Assembly: GCA_910586295.1 (NCBI GenBank)
Contig: CAJUGE010000002.1
Location: 1 to 45,881, forward strand
Reading direction: 5' to 3'
DNA: 45,881 bases
From: an uncultured Bacilli bacterium
GTDB lineage: Bacteria; Bacillota_I; Bacilli_A; RF39; UBA660
The translations under genes and the position numbers were made by a program. Below, piece by piece: positions 23,981 to 32,428 of the stretch (position 1 is the stretch's first letter; each line of letters starts with the position of its first letter). Below the pieces are notes generated by a model. That model was not told the origin of the DNA. It ran no database searches and saw only the letters and a list, made by a program, of their open reading frames with translations.

Positions 23981-24680
23981 TACAATCTATAATGAGGATT
24001 GTATTAATGGTATCAAAAGAATACCTGATAATACAGTAGATTTAGTTATTATAGATCCACCTTATCTTATAAATAATCATAATACGAATTATGATTCGGA
24101 TTTATCAAGAGAGGTGCAAAGGTATAATAATGAATTATATAATTCAAATTTAACTAATGGATATGATATTAATATCTTATATGAGCTAATTAGAGTTATG
24201 AAAAAAATAAATATATATATTTTCTGTAATTGCGAACAAATACCATTTTATATAGATTTCTTTTTAAAAGAGAATAAATGTAAAATGGATATTTTAATAT
24301 GGAATAAAACAAATGCTATGCCACTTTTTAATAATAAATATTTAACCGATAAAGAATATTGTTTATATTTTCGCAAAGGTGGTAAATGTAGTCCAAATAA
24401 TTATGAAGATGCTAAGACCGTTTTTTATTATCCGATAAATATTAAAGATAAAAAGAAATGGCATCATCCTACTATTAAACCAGAAGAGTTAATTAGAAAG
24501 CTTATTAGAAATAGTTCTAACGAGAATGATTTAATTTTAGATTGTTTTATGGGTAGCGGGACAACAGCAGTATGTTCTATTTTAGAAAATAGAAATTATG
24601 TAGGTTTTGAAATTAATAGTGATTTTTATAAAATATGTTTAGAAAGAATAAAGGAAGTAATTGAACGAAAGGGTGATTAA
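23973..24680 (+). CDS. Orphan DNA methyltransferase (N4/N6, beta class)
   Basis: A 235-residue enzyme with the catalytic motif DPPY (28-31) near the N-terminus and the SAM-binding motif DCFMGSGTTA (190-199) near the C-terminus, the order of beta-class amino-methyltransferases. The target-recognition part (about 40-150) lies between them. It would methylate adenine N6 or cytosine N4 in a sequence I cannot predict. No restriction endonuclease gene is adjacent, so it is solitary; on ICEs such enzymes protect transferred DNA from host restriction. It is coupled to the XRE gene. Confidence 0.85.
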   Translation: MLNTIYNEDCINGIKRIPDNTVDLVIIDPPYLINNHNTNYDSDLSREVQRYNNELYNSNLTNGYDINILYELIRVMKKINIYIFCNCEQIPFYIDFFLKENKCKMDILIWNKTNAMPLFNNKYLTDKEYCLYFRKGGKCSPNNYEDAKTVFYYPINIKDKKKWHHPTIKPEELIRKLIRNSSNENDLILDCFMGSGTTAVCSILENRNYVGFEINSDFYKICLERIKEVIERKGD

Positions 24681-25151
24681 ATGTTTGTAAAAAAAGAAGA
24701 TTGGGAAAAATTAGTTGATAGTTTCAAAGATTTATATAGAAATTATGATAAATTTGGAGATAATGCTAGAGATATAATAGATAATATTGATATTTGTATT
24801 AATAATATCATGGATAATAAGTCGGATAAAATATATGTTATTACTAATAATGCAGTTGTAGATGATGAAATTGATTATAGTGTATATGGAGTTGCTACAA
24901 ATGAATCCATAGCAAAAGAAATGTTTAAGCAAGCTGTTAAGGATGCAAAGTGTGATTCTGATTTTGATAATATAAATGCAATAAATGTAACTAATGGAAC
25001 AGAGTATTCAGATGCAGAATGGTATTATACTGAAACAGAAGATTCGTTTGAATTATATCTAAATGGTGAATATAATTCTAATAATTTTTCTATCCGTATT
25101 CTTGAATATAATATTGAACCTAAAAAGGAATTAGAAAGTGAGATTTATTAA
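24681..25151 (+). CDS. Hypothetical acidic ICE protein
   Basis: A 156-residue acidic protein. A helical N-terminus (KKEDWEKLVDSFKDLYRNYD) is followed by a compact domain with DKIYVITNNAVVDDEIDYSV and ESIAKEMFKQAVKDAK. Function unknown. The start follows AAAGGGTGAT and the stop overlaps the next start (TAATG). Confidence 0.55.
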   Translation: MFVKKEDWEKLVDSFKDLYRNYDKFGDNARDIIDNIDICINNIMDNKSDKIYVITNNAVVDDEIDYSVYGVATNESIAKEMFKQAVKDAKCDSDFDNINAINVTNGTEYSDAEWYYTETEDSFELYLNGEYNSNNFSIRILEYNIEPKKELESEIY

Positions 25152-25957
25152 TGGGACAATACTATAAGTTTATGAATATTGATAAAAAACAAATTTGCCA
25201 AAAAAATTGGCATAATATAAAACTTATGGAACATTCTTATTTAGGTAATAATTATTGTGATGATATATTACGGTTATTAAGTAATGAATGGAAAGGTGAT
25301 CGTGTAATTCATGTTGGTGACTATGCAGAGCCAACCGATGAAACTACCACTCAGAATTTAGTAGCAGCAATAATGAAAGAGTTAAATATCAAGGATAATA
25401 CTCTTTATCATTTTTGCGATTCATTTGATGAAGTAAGAAGTAAGTCCAAACAAGATATTAGGTATGTTTACAATTTAGATAAAAAAGAATATATAGATTT
25501 ATTTAGGCAACCTATCCAATGGTGTTATCATGATGATAAATATTTAGGAACAGTTAAAATTAATTCGTTTGCTTTATTAGTTGGATGTGGGAATGGATTA
25601 GGCGGAGGAGATTATCATGGACCAAATGAACACTTAGTAGGTTTTTGGGCAGGGGATAGATTTATATCTTCTTCTGAACCTTTAAAAGAATATGAAGATT
25701 TTAAAATTAGAGATGATATCTATACAGAAACAAAGGAGTATGATGAATTAACATCATATAATGAAGAAAATATTATTGAACATGAAATAAATGTTCTTAA
25801 TAAAGAATTAGAAGAATATAAAAAATGGGATGTTGAAATTAATAATTTAGAATTTGATTCTTATGGGTTATTAGATCAAGAGCAAAAAGTTCTTGAATCA
25901 ATTTTTACAATCAATAAAGATTGTAAAAGAGATAAGGAGGAAGATATATGTGTCTAG
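25151..25957 (+). CDS. Conserved MGQYYK-family phage/ICE protein
   Basis: A 268-residue protein. MGQYYKFMNIDKKQ, NIKLMEHSYLGNNYCDDIL and GDRVIHVGDYAEPTDE match a broad family of phage and ICE proteins that open with MGQYYK and contain LMEHSY and W.GDYAD-like motifs. Function unknown. The C-terminal third (HEINVLNKELEEYKKWDVEI) is a likely coiled coil. It overlaps its neighbours on both sides. Confidence 0.65.
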   Translation: MGQYYKFMNIDKKQICQKNWHNIKLMEHSYLGNNYCDDILRLLSNEWKGDRVIHVGDYAEPTDETTTQNLVAAIMKELNIKDNTLYHFCDSFDEVRSKSKQDIRYVYNLDKKEYIDLFRQPIQWCYHDDKYLGTVKINSFALLVGCGNGLGGGDYHGPNEHLVGFWAGDRFISSSEPLKEYEDFKIRDDIYTETKEYDELTSYNEENIIEHEINVLNKELEEYKKWDVEINNLEFDSYGLLDQEQKVLESIFTINKDCKRDKEEDICV

Positions 25958-26214
25958 AAGATGTAGAAAAAGAACTAGATAATTTAGAAATAAATGATTT
26001 AGATTCTGCTATTAAAGGAATAATACTAGGTGATTTACGATGTACATTAGAAGATAATGAAAATTCAAAAATTAAATTTACAACTGTTAATGATATTGAT
26101 GATATTGTATATGAGTTATATGAATATGTTGGAGAAGTAATATCTAACCATCTTGCAGATTGTATAGAAATAGTGTCTGACTCTGATAAAGAAAAGGAAG
26201 ATATATGTCTATAG
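25948..26214 (+). CDS. Hypothetical small acidic protein before the coupling protein
   Basis: An 88-residue, strongly acidic protein (MCLEDVEKELDNLEINDLDS). No family recognised. It overlaps the upstream gene and the VirD4-like gene by ten bases each, and both overlap junctions have nearly the same sequence (KEEDICV and KEKEDICL ends), pointing to a small local duplication of the junction. Confidence 0.5.
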   Translation: MCLEDVEKELDNLEINDLDSAIKGIILGDLRCTLEDNENSKIKFTTVNDIDDIVYELYEYVGEVISNHLADCIEIVSDSDKEKEDICL

Positions 26215-28217
26215 AGCTAATAGTTTTATTAGCTCTTTTACTTATGCTTATTGTTGGATTTATGTTTGTTGAACCAATGATAGCTAAGCATAAAGTAAAA
26301 AATGGAAATGAATATGGTTCTGCACGATTTTCAAGTGTAGAAGAAATAAAGAAAAACTTTAAAAAAGAAAAGATTTCAAATATAAAACAAGCAGGAGTTC
26401 CTATATATTTTGATAAAGATTATAAATATGTTTGGTTTGATAGGGAAACTCCGCACTATGTATATCTAGGTTCTACTGGATCTGGTAAATCGGTAACAGC
26501 TGTTATTCCAGAATGCAGTTTCATAGCAACAGCAAAAGAAAAACGAAGTGTTTTTATTACAGATCCTAAAGGTGAAATTTTCCATTCAACATCAGGAATG
26601 TTCAAAAATAATAATTATAATGTTTTAGCACTAGATTTTAGACATCCAGAATTGTCTAATCATTTTAATATTTTAGAACCTATTATTAAGGAATATGAAA
26701 AATATATTGAATATGAAAAAAAGTGCAATGATTGTACTGATGAACAAGATAAATTAGAATATAATAATTTAGCAATGAGTTCTTATGCTGAAACTAATAG
26801 ATTAATTACTTCAGTATCAATTATGGTAATGCAAGAGAAAACTCAACAAAAAGATCCTTTTTGGAATAATAGTGCTAAGAATCTACTTGAAGGATTAATA
26901 GGATTTTTTCTTGAAGAATACAAAGCAGGTAATATTAATAGAGAACAAATTACTATGACTTCAATTCGTAAATTTCAAAACAGTTCTATGCAAGAAAAAA
27001 ATTTCAATAAATTTAAAATGTATATAGAGAGAAAAGAGTATGGTAATAAGAGCAAGGATTCTTTAACTTCAATACTAAGTGCTTCAGAAAATACTTATAA
27101 ATCAATAACGGCAGTATTTGGTGAAAAGATGGCATTATTTGATGACATCAATGTAGCGAATGTTACTTCTAATTCTGATTTTGATTTTGATTTATTAGGT
27201 AAGGAACCGACAGCACTATTTATTATAGTTCCAGATGAAGATAAAACATATTTTACATTGGTCACAATTATTGTAGGTTTATTATATAGAGAACTTGTAA
27301 AATTAGCTAATTCACAAGAAAGTAAAAAATTACCAGTTCAAATAGATTGGATACTAGATGAATTTGCTAACTGTCCTCCGCTTGCTGATATTGAAGCAAT
27401 AGTTTCAGTAGCTAGAAGTAGAGGTATGAGATTTCATTTTTTTATTCAATCTTTTTCTCAATTAGATAATGTTTATGGTAAAGAAGTTGCTCAAATAATT
27501 CTTGATAACTGTGGATTAATCTATTTGAAAACTAACACACAGGATACAGCAGAAGCAATTTCAAAAAGATTAGGTAAGAAAACCATTGAAAGTAATTCTA
27601 TTAGTCAATCTATGAGTTTAATGGATTATAAAGGAAATAAATCTACTTCTTTAATGGCTAGAGATTTATTAACACCAGATGAGGTTAAACAATTACATTA
27701 TAAGACAATAATATTTCCTATTATCGGATATCCTATATTTAGGAATACTGTAATGTATGATAAATTTTCTTGTTATAGTAAAGGTGAGGTTAATAGAAAA
27801 GTAAATTCATTAAAGAATCTTGATTATACTTATTTTACTGTCGAACAAATTAAATCTGTTAATAGAAGATTTAGAAATAAAGAAGATAATGAACTAGATA
27901 GAGAAGAAAGAAATTTTTATAAGGAGCAAAGAGAACAGGAAGAAAAAGTATTATTACAAGCAGTAGAACAAGTTCAAAATGTTGTTAAGGAAGAGGAACT
28001 TAATTATGATTATAAAGAAACTAACCACAGAACTTATTCCGTTGTAACAGTTGATAGACCATTAACTACTATTGAAAAATCACAAATAACAGCAAGAGTT
28101 GATAGTGAGTTTTTTCATGTTGAAATTAGCGATAATCAAGAAGGTAAAAATATTATAGAAATTCATTTAAAGAATCCAGTTAATTTAGATTTGGATTTAG
28201 AGAAAGGCAGAAAATAA
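26205..28217 (+). CDS. VirD4/TraG-type coupling protein (T4CP)
   Basis: A 670-residue ATPase that brings the relaxase-DNA complex to the secretion channel. It has an N-terminal membrane helix (about 4-22), Walker A GSTGSGKS (89-96), Walker B WILDEF (382-387; Asp385/Glu386) and further typical segments ARSRGMRFHFFIQSFSQL and CGLIYLKTNTQDTAEAI. The C-terminal extension (about 545-670) is charged and ICE-specific. It is separated from the relaxase by cargo genes, so the mobilisation genes are split. A terminator overlaps its stop. Confidence 0.9.
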   Translation: MSIELIVLLALLLMLIVGFMFVEPMIAKHKVKNGNEYGSARFSSVEEIKKNFKKEKISNIKQAGVPIYFDKDYKYVWFDRETPHYVYLGSTGSGKSVTAVIPECSFIATAKEKRSVFITDPKGEIFHSTSGMFKNNNYNVLALDFRHPELSNHFNILEPIIKEYEKYIEYEKKCNDCTDEQDKLEYNNLAMSSYAETNRLITSVSIMVMQEKTQQKDPFWNNSAKNLLEGLIGFFLEEYKAGNINREQITMTSIRKFQNSSMQEKNFNKFKMYIERKEYGNKSKDSLTSILSASENTYKSITAVFGEKMALFDDINVANVTSNSDFDFDLLGKEPTALFIIVPDEDKTYFTLVTIIVGLLYRELVKLANSQESKKLPVQIDWILDEFANCPPLADIEAIVSVARSRGMRFHFFIQSFSQLDNVYGKEVAQIILDNCGLIYLKTNTQDTAEAISKRLGKKTIESNSISQSMSLMDYKGNKSTSLMARDLLTPDEVKQLHYKTIIFPIIGYPIFRNTVMYDKFSCYSKGEVNRKVNSLKNLDYTYFTVEQIKSVNRRFRNKEDNELDREERNFYKEQREQEEKVLLQAVEQVQNVVKEEELNYDYKETNHRTYSVVTVDRPLTTIEKSQITARVDSEFFHVEISDNQEGKNIIEIHLKNPVNLDLDLEKGRK

Positions 28218-28251
28218 TATGTATTTTATTAGAAATGAATACATATTTTTT
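28216..28251 (+). terminator. Rho-independent terminator after T4CP
   Basis: AATATGTATT (28216-28225) pairs with AATACATATT (28238-28247), and six T's follow. It overlaps the T4CP stop codon and ends the large transcript. Confidence 0.75.
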
Positions 28252-28264
28252 ATTGGTGGTATCT

Positions 28265-28387
28265 ATGTCTAAAACTAAACCAGATTTACCAATAAAAGAA
28301 ACATCTAAATCTACAAAATCATTTGAAGATATAATTGTTAAATATATTTTAAATCAAATAAAGAAGGAAAATTCAAATGCAAATTAA
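28265..28387 (+). CDS. Small 40-residue protein upstream of the integrase
   Basis: ATG at 28265 follows a GGTGG-type site and reads MSKTKPDLPIKETSKSTKSF, then a helix EDIIVKYILNQIKKE. Basic, small proteins between the transfer genes and the integrase can be excisionases or recombination directionality factors, but no HTH is visible, so function is unassigned. It could also be non-coding. Confidence 0.4.
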   Translation: MSKTKPDLPIKETSKSTKSFEDIIVKYILNQIKKENSNAN

Positions 28388-28401
28388 TTTTTTTTATAAG
28401 A

Positions 28402-28437
28402 TGATTTGCAAAAATTTAAAAATGATGGTAACATCAA
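28402..28437 (+). repeat. Repeated leader motif, copy 3 (diverged)
   Basis: It shares TGATTTG, an A/T run and the inverted repeat TGATGGTAACATCA (28423-28436) with copies 1 and 2. It lies about 50 bp upstream of the integrase start, so the same factor might control surface, cargo and integrase genes. Confidence 0.55.
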
Positions 28438-28485
28438 TTTGTCTTAGGAGAGAGTCTAGTAATTGTGTGAGCAGAAGGAGGTTAA

Positions 28486-30150
28486 ATGTATAACAGTTTA
28501 CTAGATTCACCTGTATTCTATAATGCAGGAATATATATAAGATTATCTCAAGAAGATAAAGATAAAGACAAAAAATATGAATCTGAAAGTGAAAGTGTTA
28601 CCAACCAAAGGCAAATTTTAGTAAACCATGTTAGACAAAATGGATTTAATTTAGCAGGAGAATATGTAGATGATGGATATTCAGGAACTAATTTTGATAG
28701 ACCAGCTTTTAAGAGAATGATACAAGACATTGAAAATAAAAAGATAAATTTAGTAATAGTAAAAGATTTATCAAGATTAGGAAGAGATCATGTTAATACT
28801 GGATACTATATGGAGAGATATTTTCCAGAACATAAAGTAAGATTTATATCTCTTATGGAAGGATACGATAGTGCTAGAAATCAGGCAAGTAATGATTCTT
28901 CAACATTTATAGTAGCTTGTAATGATTATTATAGTAAACAAAATTCAAATAAAATAAGAGATGTATTATATTCAAAAAAGTCTAATGGAAAATTTATTGG
29001 TAGTTTACCGGCATTTGGATATATGAGAGATCCAGAAGATAAAGGACATTTAATACCTAATCCAGAAACAGCACCAATAGTGAGAGATATATTTAGATGG
29101 AGTTCAGAAGATGTGGGAATTTCAGAGATTGTTACAAGACTTAATGATATGAATATTCCAACACCAAGCAAATATAAAGGGACTAAATTATCTAAACGAT
29201 GTAAGTGTAATGATCAATGGACAATATCATCAGTTCGCAAAATTTTGAAAAATAGAATGTATACTGGAGATATGGTACAAAATGTTCAAACCAAAGTTAG
29301 CTATAAAAGTGAAAAAAAGATTACATTGGATAAAAGCTTGTGGATAGTAGTAGAGAATACTCATGAAGCTTTAGTTGATAAGGATACTTTTAATTCAATT
29401 CAAACTACATCTAATGAAATACCAAATGTTAAAAATGATAGAGAAAAAAGATTGTTTGAAAATTTAATATATTGTAAAGAATGTGGAAATTATTTAACTG
29501 TATCATATAGAAAAAATCATGATTATTGGTCAGTTAATTGTAATAAGTATTCAAGAGATCCAAAAAGAAGATTGTGTGAACCCCATTTTTTTCCTTATAA
29601 TTATTTAGAGGAGCAATTACTAAAAAGAGTAACTAAAACTTTAAAAGCATATATCAATGAAATTAATTTAGATTCTATCAATAAAAAAGTAGCTAATTCC
29701 TTAACTGAAGAAAATAAAACTGAAGCAGATGAACTAGCAGATGCATATAATGAGTTAGACAAATTATCAAAGAAAATTCAAAATTATGTTAATATGTTAG
29801 AGGTGGGAAGATTAACAGAGGCATCTTATGATATTGTTAGTAAACCAGTTCATAAAAATATTGACTTAGTTAAAAAGAAGATTACAAAACTTGAGAATAA
29901 TCAATTAAAAGTAAAAACAAAGGTAAAAAAAGTTCCAGATTATACTGATAAAATTAAAGAGTTACTGAATGTAGATAAACCAACGAGAGATTTACTATTT
30001 GCAGTAATAGATAGAATAGAAATAGATCAGTACAGGAATATAGAAATATATTATAAATTTAATTTAATAAAAAAAGATTCTTTCAAATATAAAGAAACGG
30101 AATCACCTAGAAACCCTTATGGACCAAAGGGAAAATCAAGAAAAAAATGA
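28486..30150 (+). CDS. Large serine recombinase (ICE integrase)
   Basis: A 554-residue enzyme that integrates and excises the ICE. The resolvase domain (about 12-160) has the nucleophile Ser21 in IYIRLSQED, then YSGTNFDRPAF and DLSRLGRD. A recombinase domain follows (about 190-300), then a zinc ribbon with CKECG (from about residue 330) and a coiled-coil C-terminus with NKKVANSL to KKVPDYTDKI. Size and layout match TnpX/Tn4451-type integrases of Bacillota, which use a short central dinucleotide in their attachment sites. It starts with AAGGAGG at 28486 and ends about 30 bp before the ICE-chromosome junction, the usual place for such a gene. Confidence 0.92.
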   Translation: MYNSLLDSPVFYNAGIYIRLSQEDKDKDKKYESESESVTNQRQILVNHVRQNGFNLAGEYVDDGYSGTNFDRPAFKRMIQDIENKKINLVIVKDLSRLGRDHVNTGYYMERYFPEHKVRFISLMEGYDSARNQASNDSSTFIVACNDYYSKQNSNKIRDVLYSKKSNGKFIGSLPAFGYMRDPEDKGHLIPNPETAPIVRDIFRWSSEDVGISEIVTRLNDMNIPTPSKYKGTKLSKRCKCNDQWTISSVRKILKNRMYTGDMVQNVQTKVSYKSEKKITLDKSLWIVVENTHEALVDKDTFNSIQTTSNEIPNVKNDREKRLFENLIYCKECGNYLTVSYRKNHDYWSVNCNKYSRDPKRRLCEPHFFPYNYLEEQLLKRVTKTLKAYINEINLDSINKKVANSLTEENKTEADELADAYNELDKLSKKIQNYVNMLEVGRLTEASYDIVSKPVHKNIDLVKKKITKLENNQLKVKTKVKKVPDYTDKIKELLNVDKPTRDLLFAVIDRIEIDQYRNIEIYYKFNLIKKDSFKYKETESPRNPYGPKGKSRKK

Positions 30151-30170
30151 ATTTTTTTTACACAATTTAA

Positions 30171-30206
30171 TCACAACTAGAAAATGCAGGAGGTGGCGAC
30201 GGTGCA
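30171..30206. other. Right attachment-site region, ICE-chromosome junction
   Basis: The amidase frame is open back to 30171, behind a TAA at 30168. It reads S-Q-L-E and then the conserved NAGGGDGAEV from 30183. In intact amidases that motif is preceded by S-I-H-x; here those residues are replaced, so the crossover lies at about 30180-30200. The motif bases AATGCAGGAGGTGGCGAC (30183-30200) contain GG/GA dinucleotides suited to a serine integrase. Confidence 0.7.
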
Positions 30207-31334
30207 GAAGTAATATACGCACTTCGTAATAATTCCAAGTTTTCTGGAATGATACTTGATGAACTTGAGGCAGAAGGCCAGAATATAAGAAAAAATTTTC
30301 AGCAAAGGCTTCCATCTAATCCCGTAAAAGATTACTACTTCATACATAGAAATACTCCAGATACTGAGTCAGTGATAGTAGAATATGGATTTCTTGATAG
30401 CGCTAAGGATGATGTTAACCAACTTAAAAATAATTGGAAAGAATACGCAGAGGCAGTGGTAAGAGCAATTGCTAAGTACAAGAATATTCCATATGATGCT
30501 CCTGTAGGTGGGGACTATTATACAGTTCAAAAAGGTGATTCTTTATGGAGTATTGCTACTAAGTATGGAATAACTGTTGATGAATTAAAGTCATTAAACA
30601 ATTTATCAAGTAATACAATACATGTTGGACAAAATCTTAAAGTTAAATCTGAAAGTGAAAAACCGGTAGAAGACTATCTAGTATATACAGTAAAAAGTGG
30701 TGATAGTTTATGGAAGATTGCTAGTAAATATGATACTACTGTTGCTACTTTAAAAAGTATAAATAATTTAAAAAGTGATAATTTGACGATAAATCAACAA
30801 TTACTTGTTCCAAAAAGTAAAGATATAGATATATCCATAGATACTAATAATCAAGGAATAATGTATACAGTAAAGAGTGGAGATTCTTTATGGAAAATAG
30901 CTAATAGTTATGGAGTAAGTGTGGATAAAATAAAGAGTGCTAATAATTTAAAAAGTGATGTCTTAAGTATAGGGCAAAAATTATTGATTCCAGTTAGTGA
31001 TATTAGTGTTGAGGAGAAACCTAAAGAACCTACAAGTGGTGTCAGTTATGTAGTAGTGAGTGGAGATAATTTATATTCAATTGCTAATAAGTATGGGGTA
31101 AGTGTTGATGATATTAAAAAACTTAATAATTTAAGTAGTAATGTTCTTCAAATTGGGCAAGTGTTAAAAATACCTGGAACAGACCAATTTGTAACATATA
31201 CAGTAAAAAGTGGAGATAGTTTGTGGAAAATAGCTAACACTTATGGAGTGAGTGTTAATGAATTAAAAAATATTAATAATTTAGAGGGAACACTCTTAAG
31301 TATAGGCCAGAAGTTATTAATTCCTACAAAATAA
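30183..31334 (+). pseudogene. N-acetylmuramoyl-L-alanine amidase 3' part with five LysM repeats, cut by the ICE
   Basis: The remaining part starts in the Amidase_3 domain at NAGGGDGAEVIYAL and keeps the catalytic Glu in VIVEYGFLDS (codon 30381). The N-terminal zinc ligands are missing, so no active enzyme can be made from this side. Five LysM domains follow (about 30519-30645, 30690-30810, 30864-30990, 31047-31170 and 31197-31320), each with GDSLW or GDNLY and ending in LxIGQxLxIP; they bind peptidoglycan. Excision of the ICE would restore the gene. An internal ATG at 30249 could make a LysM-only protein if transcribed from the ICE. A terminator follows at 31338. Confidence 0.85.
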
Positions 31335-31337
31335 TTT

Positions 31338-31365
31338 AGTAACATGAAAAAATGTTACTCTTTTT
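31338..31365 (+). terminator. Rho-independent terminator
   Basis: AGTAACAT (31338-31345) pairs with ATGTTACT (31352-31359), followed by C and five T's. Confidence 0.8.
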
Positions 31366-31375
31366 CTTTGTAGTG

Positions 31376-31384
31376 TGTTAAAAT
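31376..31384 (+). promoter_or_regulatory. Extended -10 promoter of the TPR-like gene
   Basis: TGT followed by TAAAAT. It lies about 95 bp before the ATG at 31478. No clear -35 is seen. The intervening leader shows no convincing structure. Confidence 0.45.
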
Positions 31385-31477
31385 GGTATTAAGCAGGCGA
31401 TCGGTTAAGCATTTTTGTATGTATAAATTATATCTTAAGTAAGTAAAATAAACTATATATAAGGAGAATAATAAAAA

Positions 31478-32371
31478 ATGTATGATAATAAATTTAAGAA
31501 ATTTATGTATGATTATGCTATAAAAAATGGTAAGAATGTGAATAATTTGACTTCAGAAGATTATGATAGAATACTTAACGAAATCGCAGATAAGAGTTTT
31601 GTTGAGGAATATTTGTCATTTGAAAGAAAAGAAATTCTTAATCCTATGTTAAAGAAGGCTAGGGAAATACTATATAGTGCTTATCAAGCTAGTAGTGAAG
31701 AAAGCTCAAAAGAATTGGCGGAACTGGCTTATAAAACATCTCAAGAGTGTTTTGAAGCTTTGAATATGTGGTATAATCTTGAAGAGGACCAAAATAAAAA
31801 ATTAAGTATTTTGAATGAAGGAATTAGTTATGAAGAAGAAAAATTAAAGAGACTAGGTTATTTTGAGGATGAATATATTGGCAAATTTTATGATGAGATA
31901 GAAACTAGAAATTATTTAAGAATCCTTCGTAATAAAATAGATGTTCTTTTATTTGTCGGAAGAATTGGGCTTGCAAAAGAAATTTGTTTAGATGTTTTAA
32001 AATTAAATAAAAATGATGATTTAGGCGTTAGATATGTTTTATTAGGAATATATGCTTATCAAGAGAACGAGAAAAAGTTGTTGGAGTTAAAGAATCAATT
32101 GAATGAAGATAGTATAGAGACTTTACTTCCTTTGCTTATTTTGTATTATAAGCTAGATAAAATGAATGAGGTTGATAATACGCTATCTGAAATTCGAAAA
32201 ATTTCGTCTGATTTTATTCCTTTCTTTAAAAAATATTTAAGTGATTGTAGAAATGAAAAACTTGAATTGAATGTTGAATTTTCTGAAAGTATTCTTTCTG
32301 TAATGAATAGTGTTAATTTTCTGATAAATACGACACCTGGATTAGTCTTTTATATTGGATTACTAGAGTAA
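31478..32371 (+). CDS. TPR-like repeat protein
   Basis: A 297-residue helical protein. Repeating helix pairs such as ELAYKTSQECFEALNMWYNL, GRIGLAKEICLDVLKLNKND and DLGVRYVLLGIYAYQENEKK fit tetratricopeptide repeats, which bind other proteins. No catalytic domain, signal peptide or membrane segment. It is a single-gene unit between two terminators. I do not recognise the specific partner or process. Confidence 0.65.
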   Translation: MYDNKFKKFMYDYAIKNGKNVNNLTSEDYDRILNEIADKSFVEEYLSFERKEILNPMLKKAREILYSAYQASSEESSKELAELAYKTSQECFEALNMWYNLEEDQNKKLSILNEGISYEEEKLKRLGYFEDEYIGKFYDEIETRNYLRILRNKIDVLLFVGRIGLAKEICLDVLKLNKNDDLGVRYVLLGIYAYQENEKKLLELKNQLNEDSIETLLPLLILYYKLDKMNEVDNTLSEIRKISSDFIPFFKKYLSDCRNEKLELNVEFSESILSVMNSVNFLINTTPGLVFYIGLLE

Positions 32372-32391
32372 CTAAATATGTTGCTCTTTTT
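32366..32391 (+). terminator. Rho-independent terminator
   Basis: GAGTAAC (32366-32372) pairs with GTTGCTC (32380-32386), one wobble, then five T's. It overlaps the stop codon and the -35 of the next promoter. Confidence 0.75.
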
Positions 32392-32410
32392 ATGTTAATT
32401 GTGATAAAAT
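32381..32410 (+). promoter_or_regulatory. Promoter of the 32429 operon
   Basis: TTGCTC (32381-32386), an 18-bp spacer and TAAAAT (32405-32410) with an upstream TGA forming an extended -10. Confidence 0.5.
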
Positions 32411-32428
32411 CTTTTTAAAGGAGTATGT

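Larger units (their letters stand above)
1..30180. mobile_element. Integrative and conjugative element, right-hand part (left end outside window)
   Basis: The stretch carries a complete set of conjugation functions: a MobL-type relaxase (17693-19006), a VirD4-like coupling protein (26205-28217), VirB4-, VirB6-, VirB3- and VirB2-like proteins, an M23 wall hydrolase, two SSBs, and a large serine recombinase at the extreme right. Nearly every gene is on the plus strand with short overlaps. Right of 30180 the reading frame of a chromosomal amidase begins abruptly, which places the right boundary at about 30171-30186. The left boundary is not visible: nothing in the first kilobase resembles the missing amidase 5' half, so the element continues leftwards. 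The layout recalls Bacillota ICEs with a serine integrase at one end; the family name is not determined. Confidence 0.9.
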
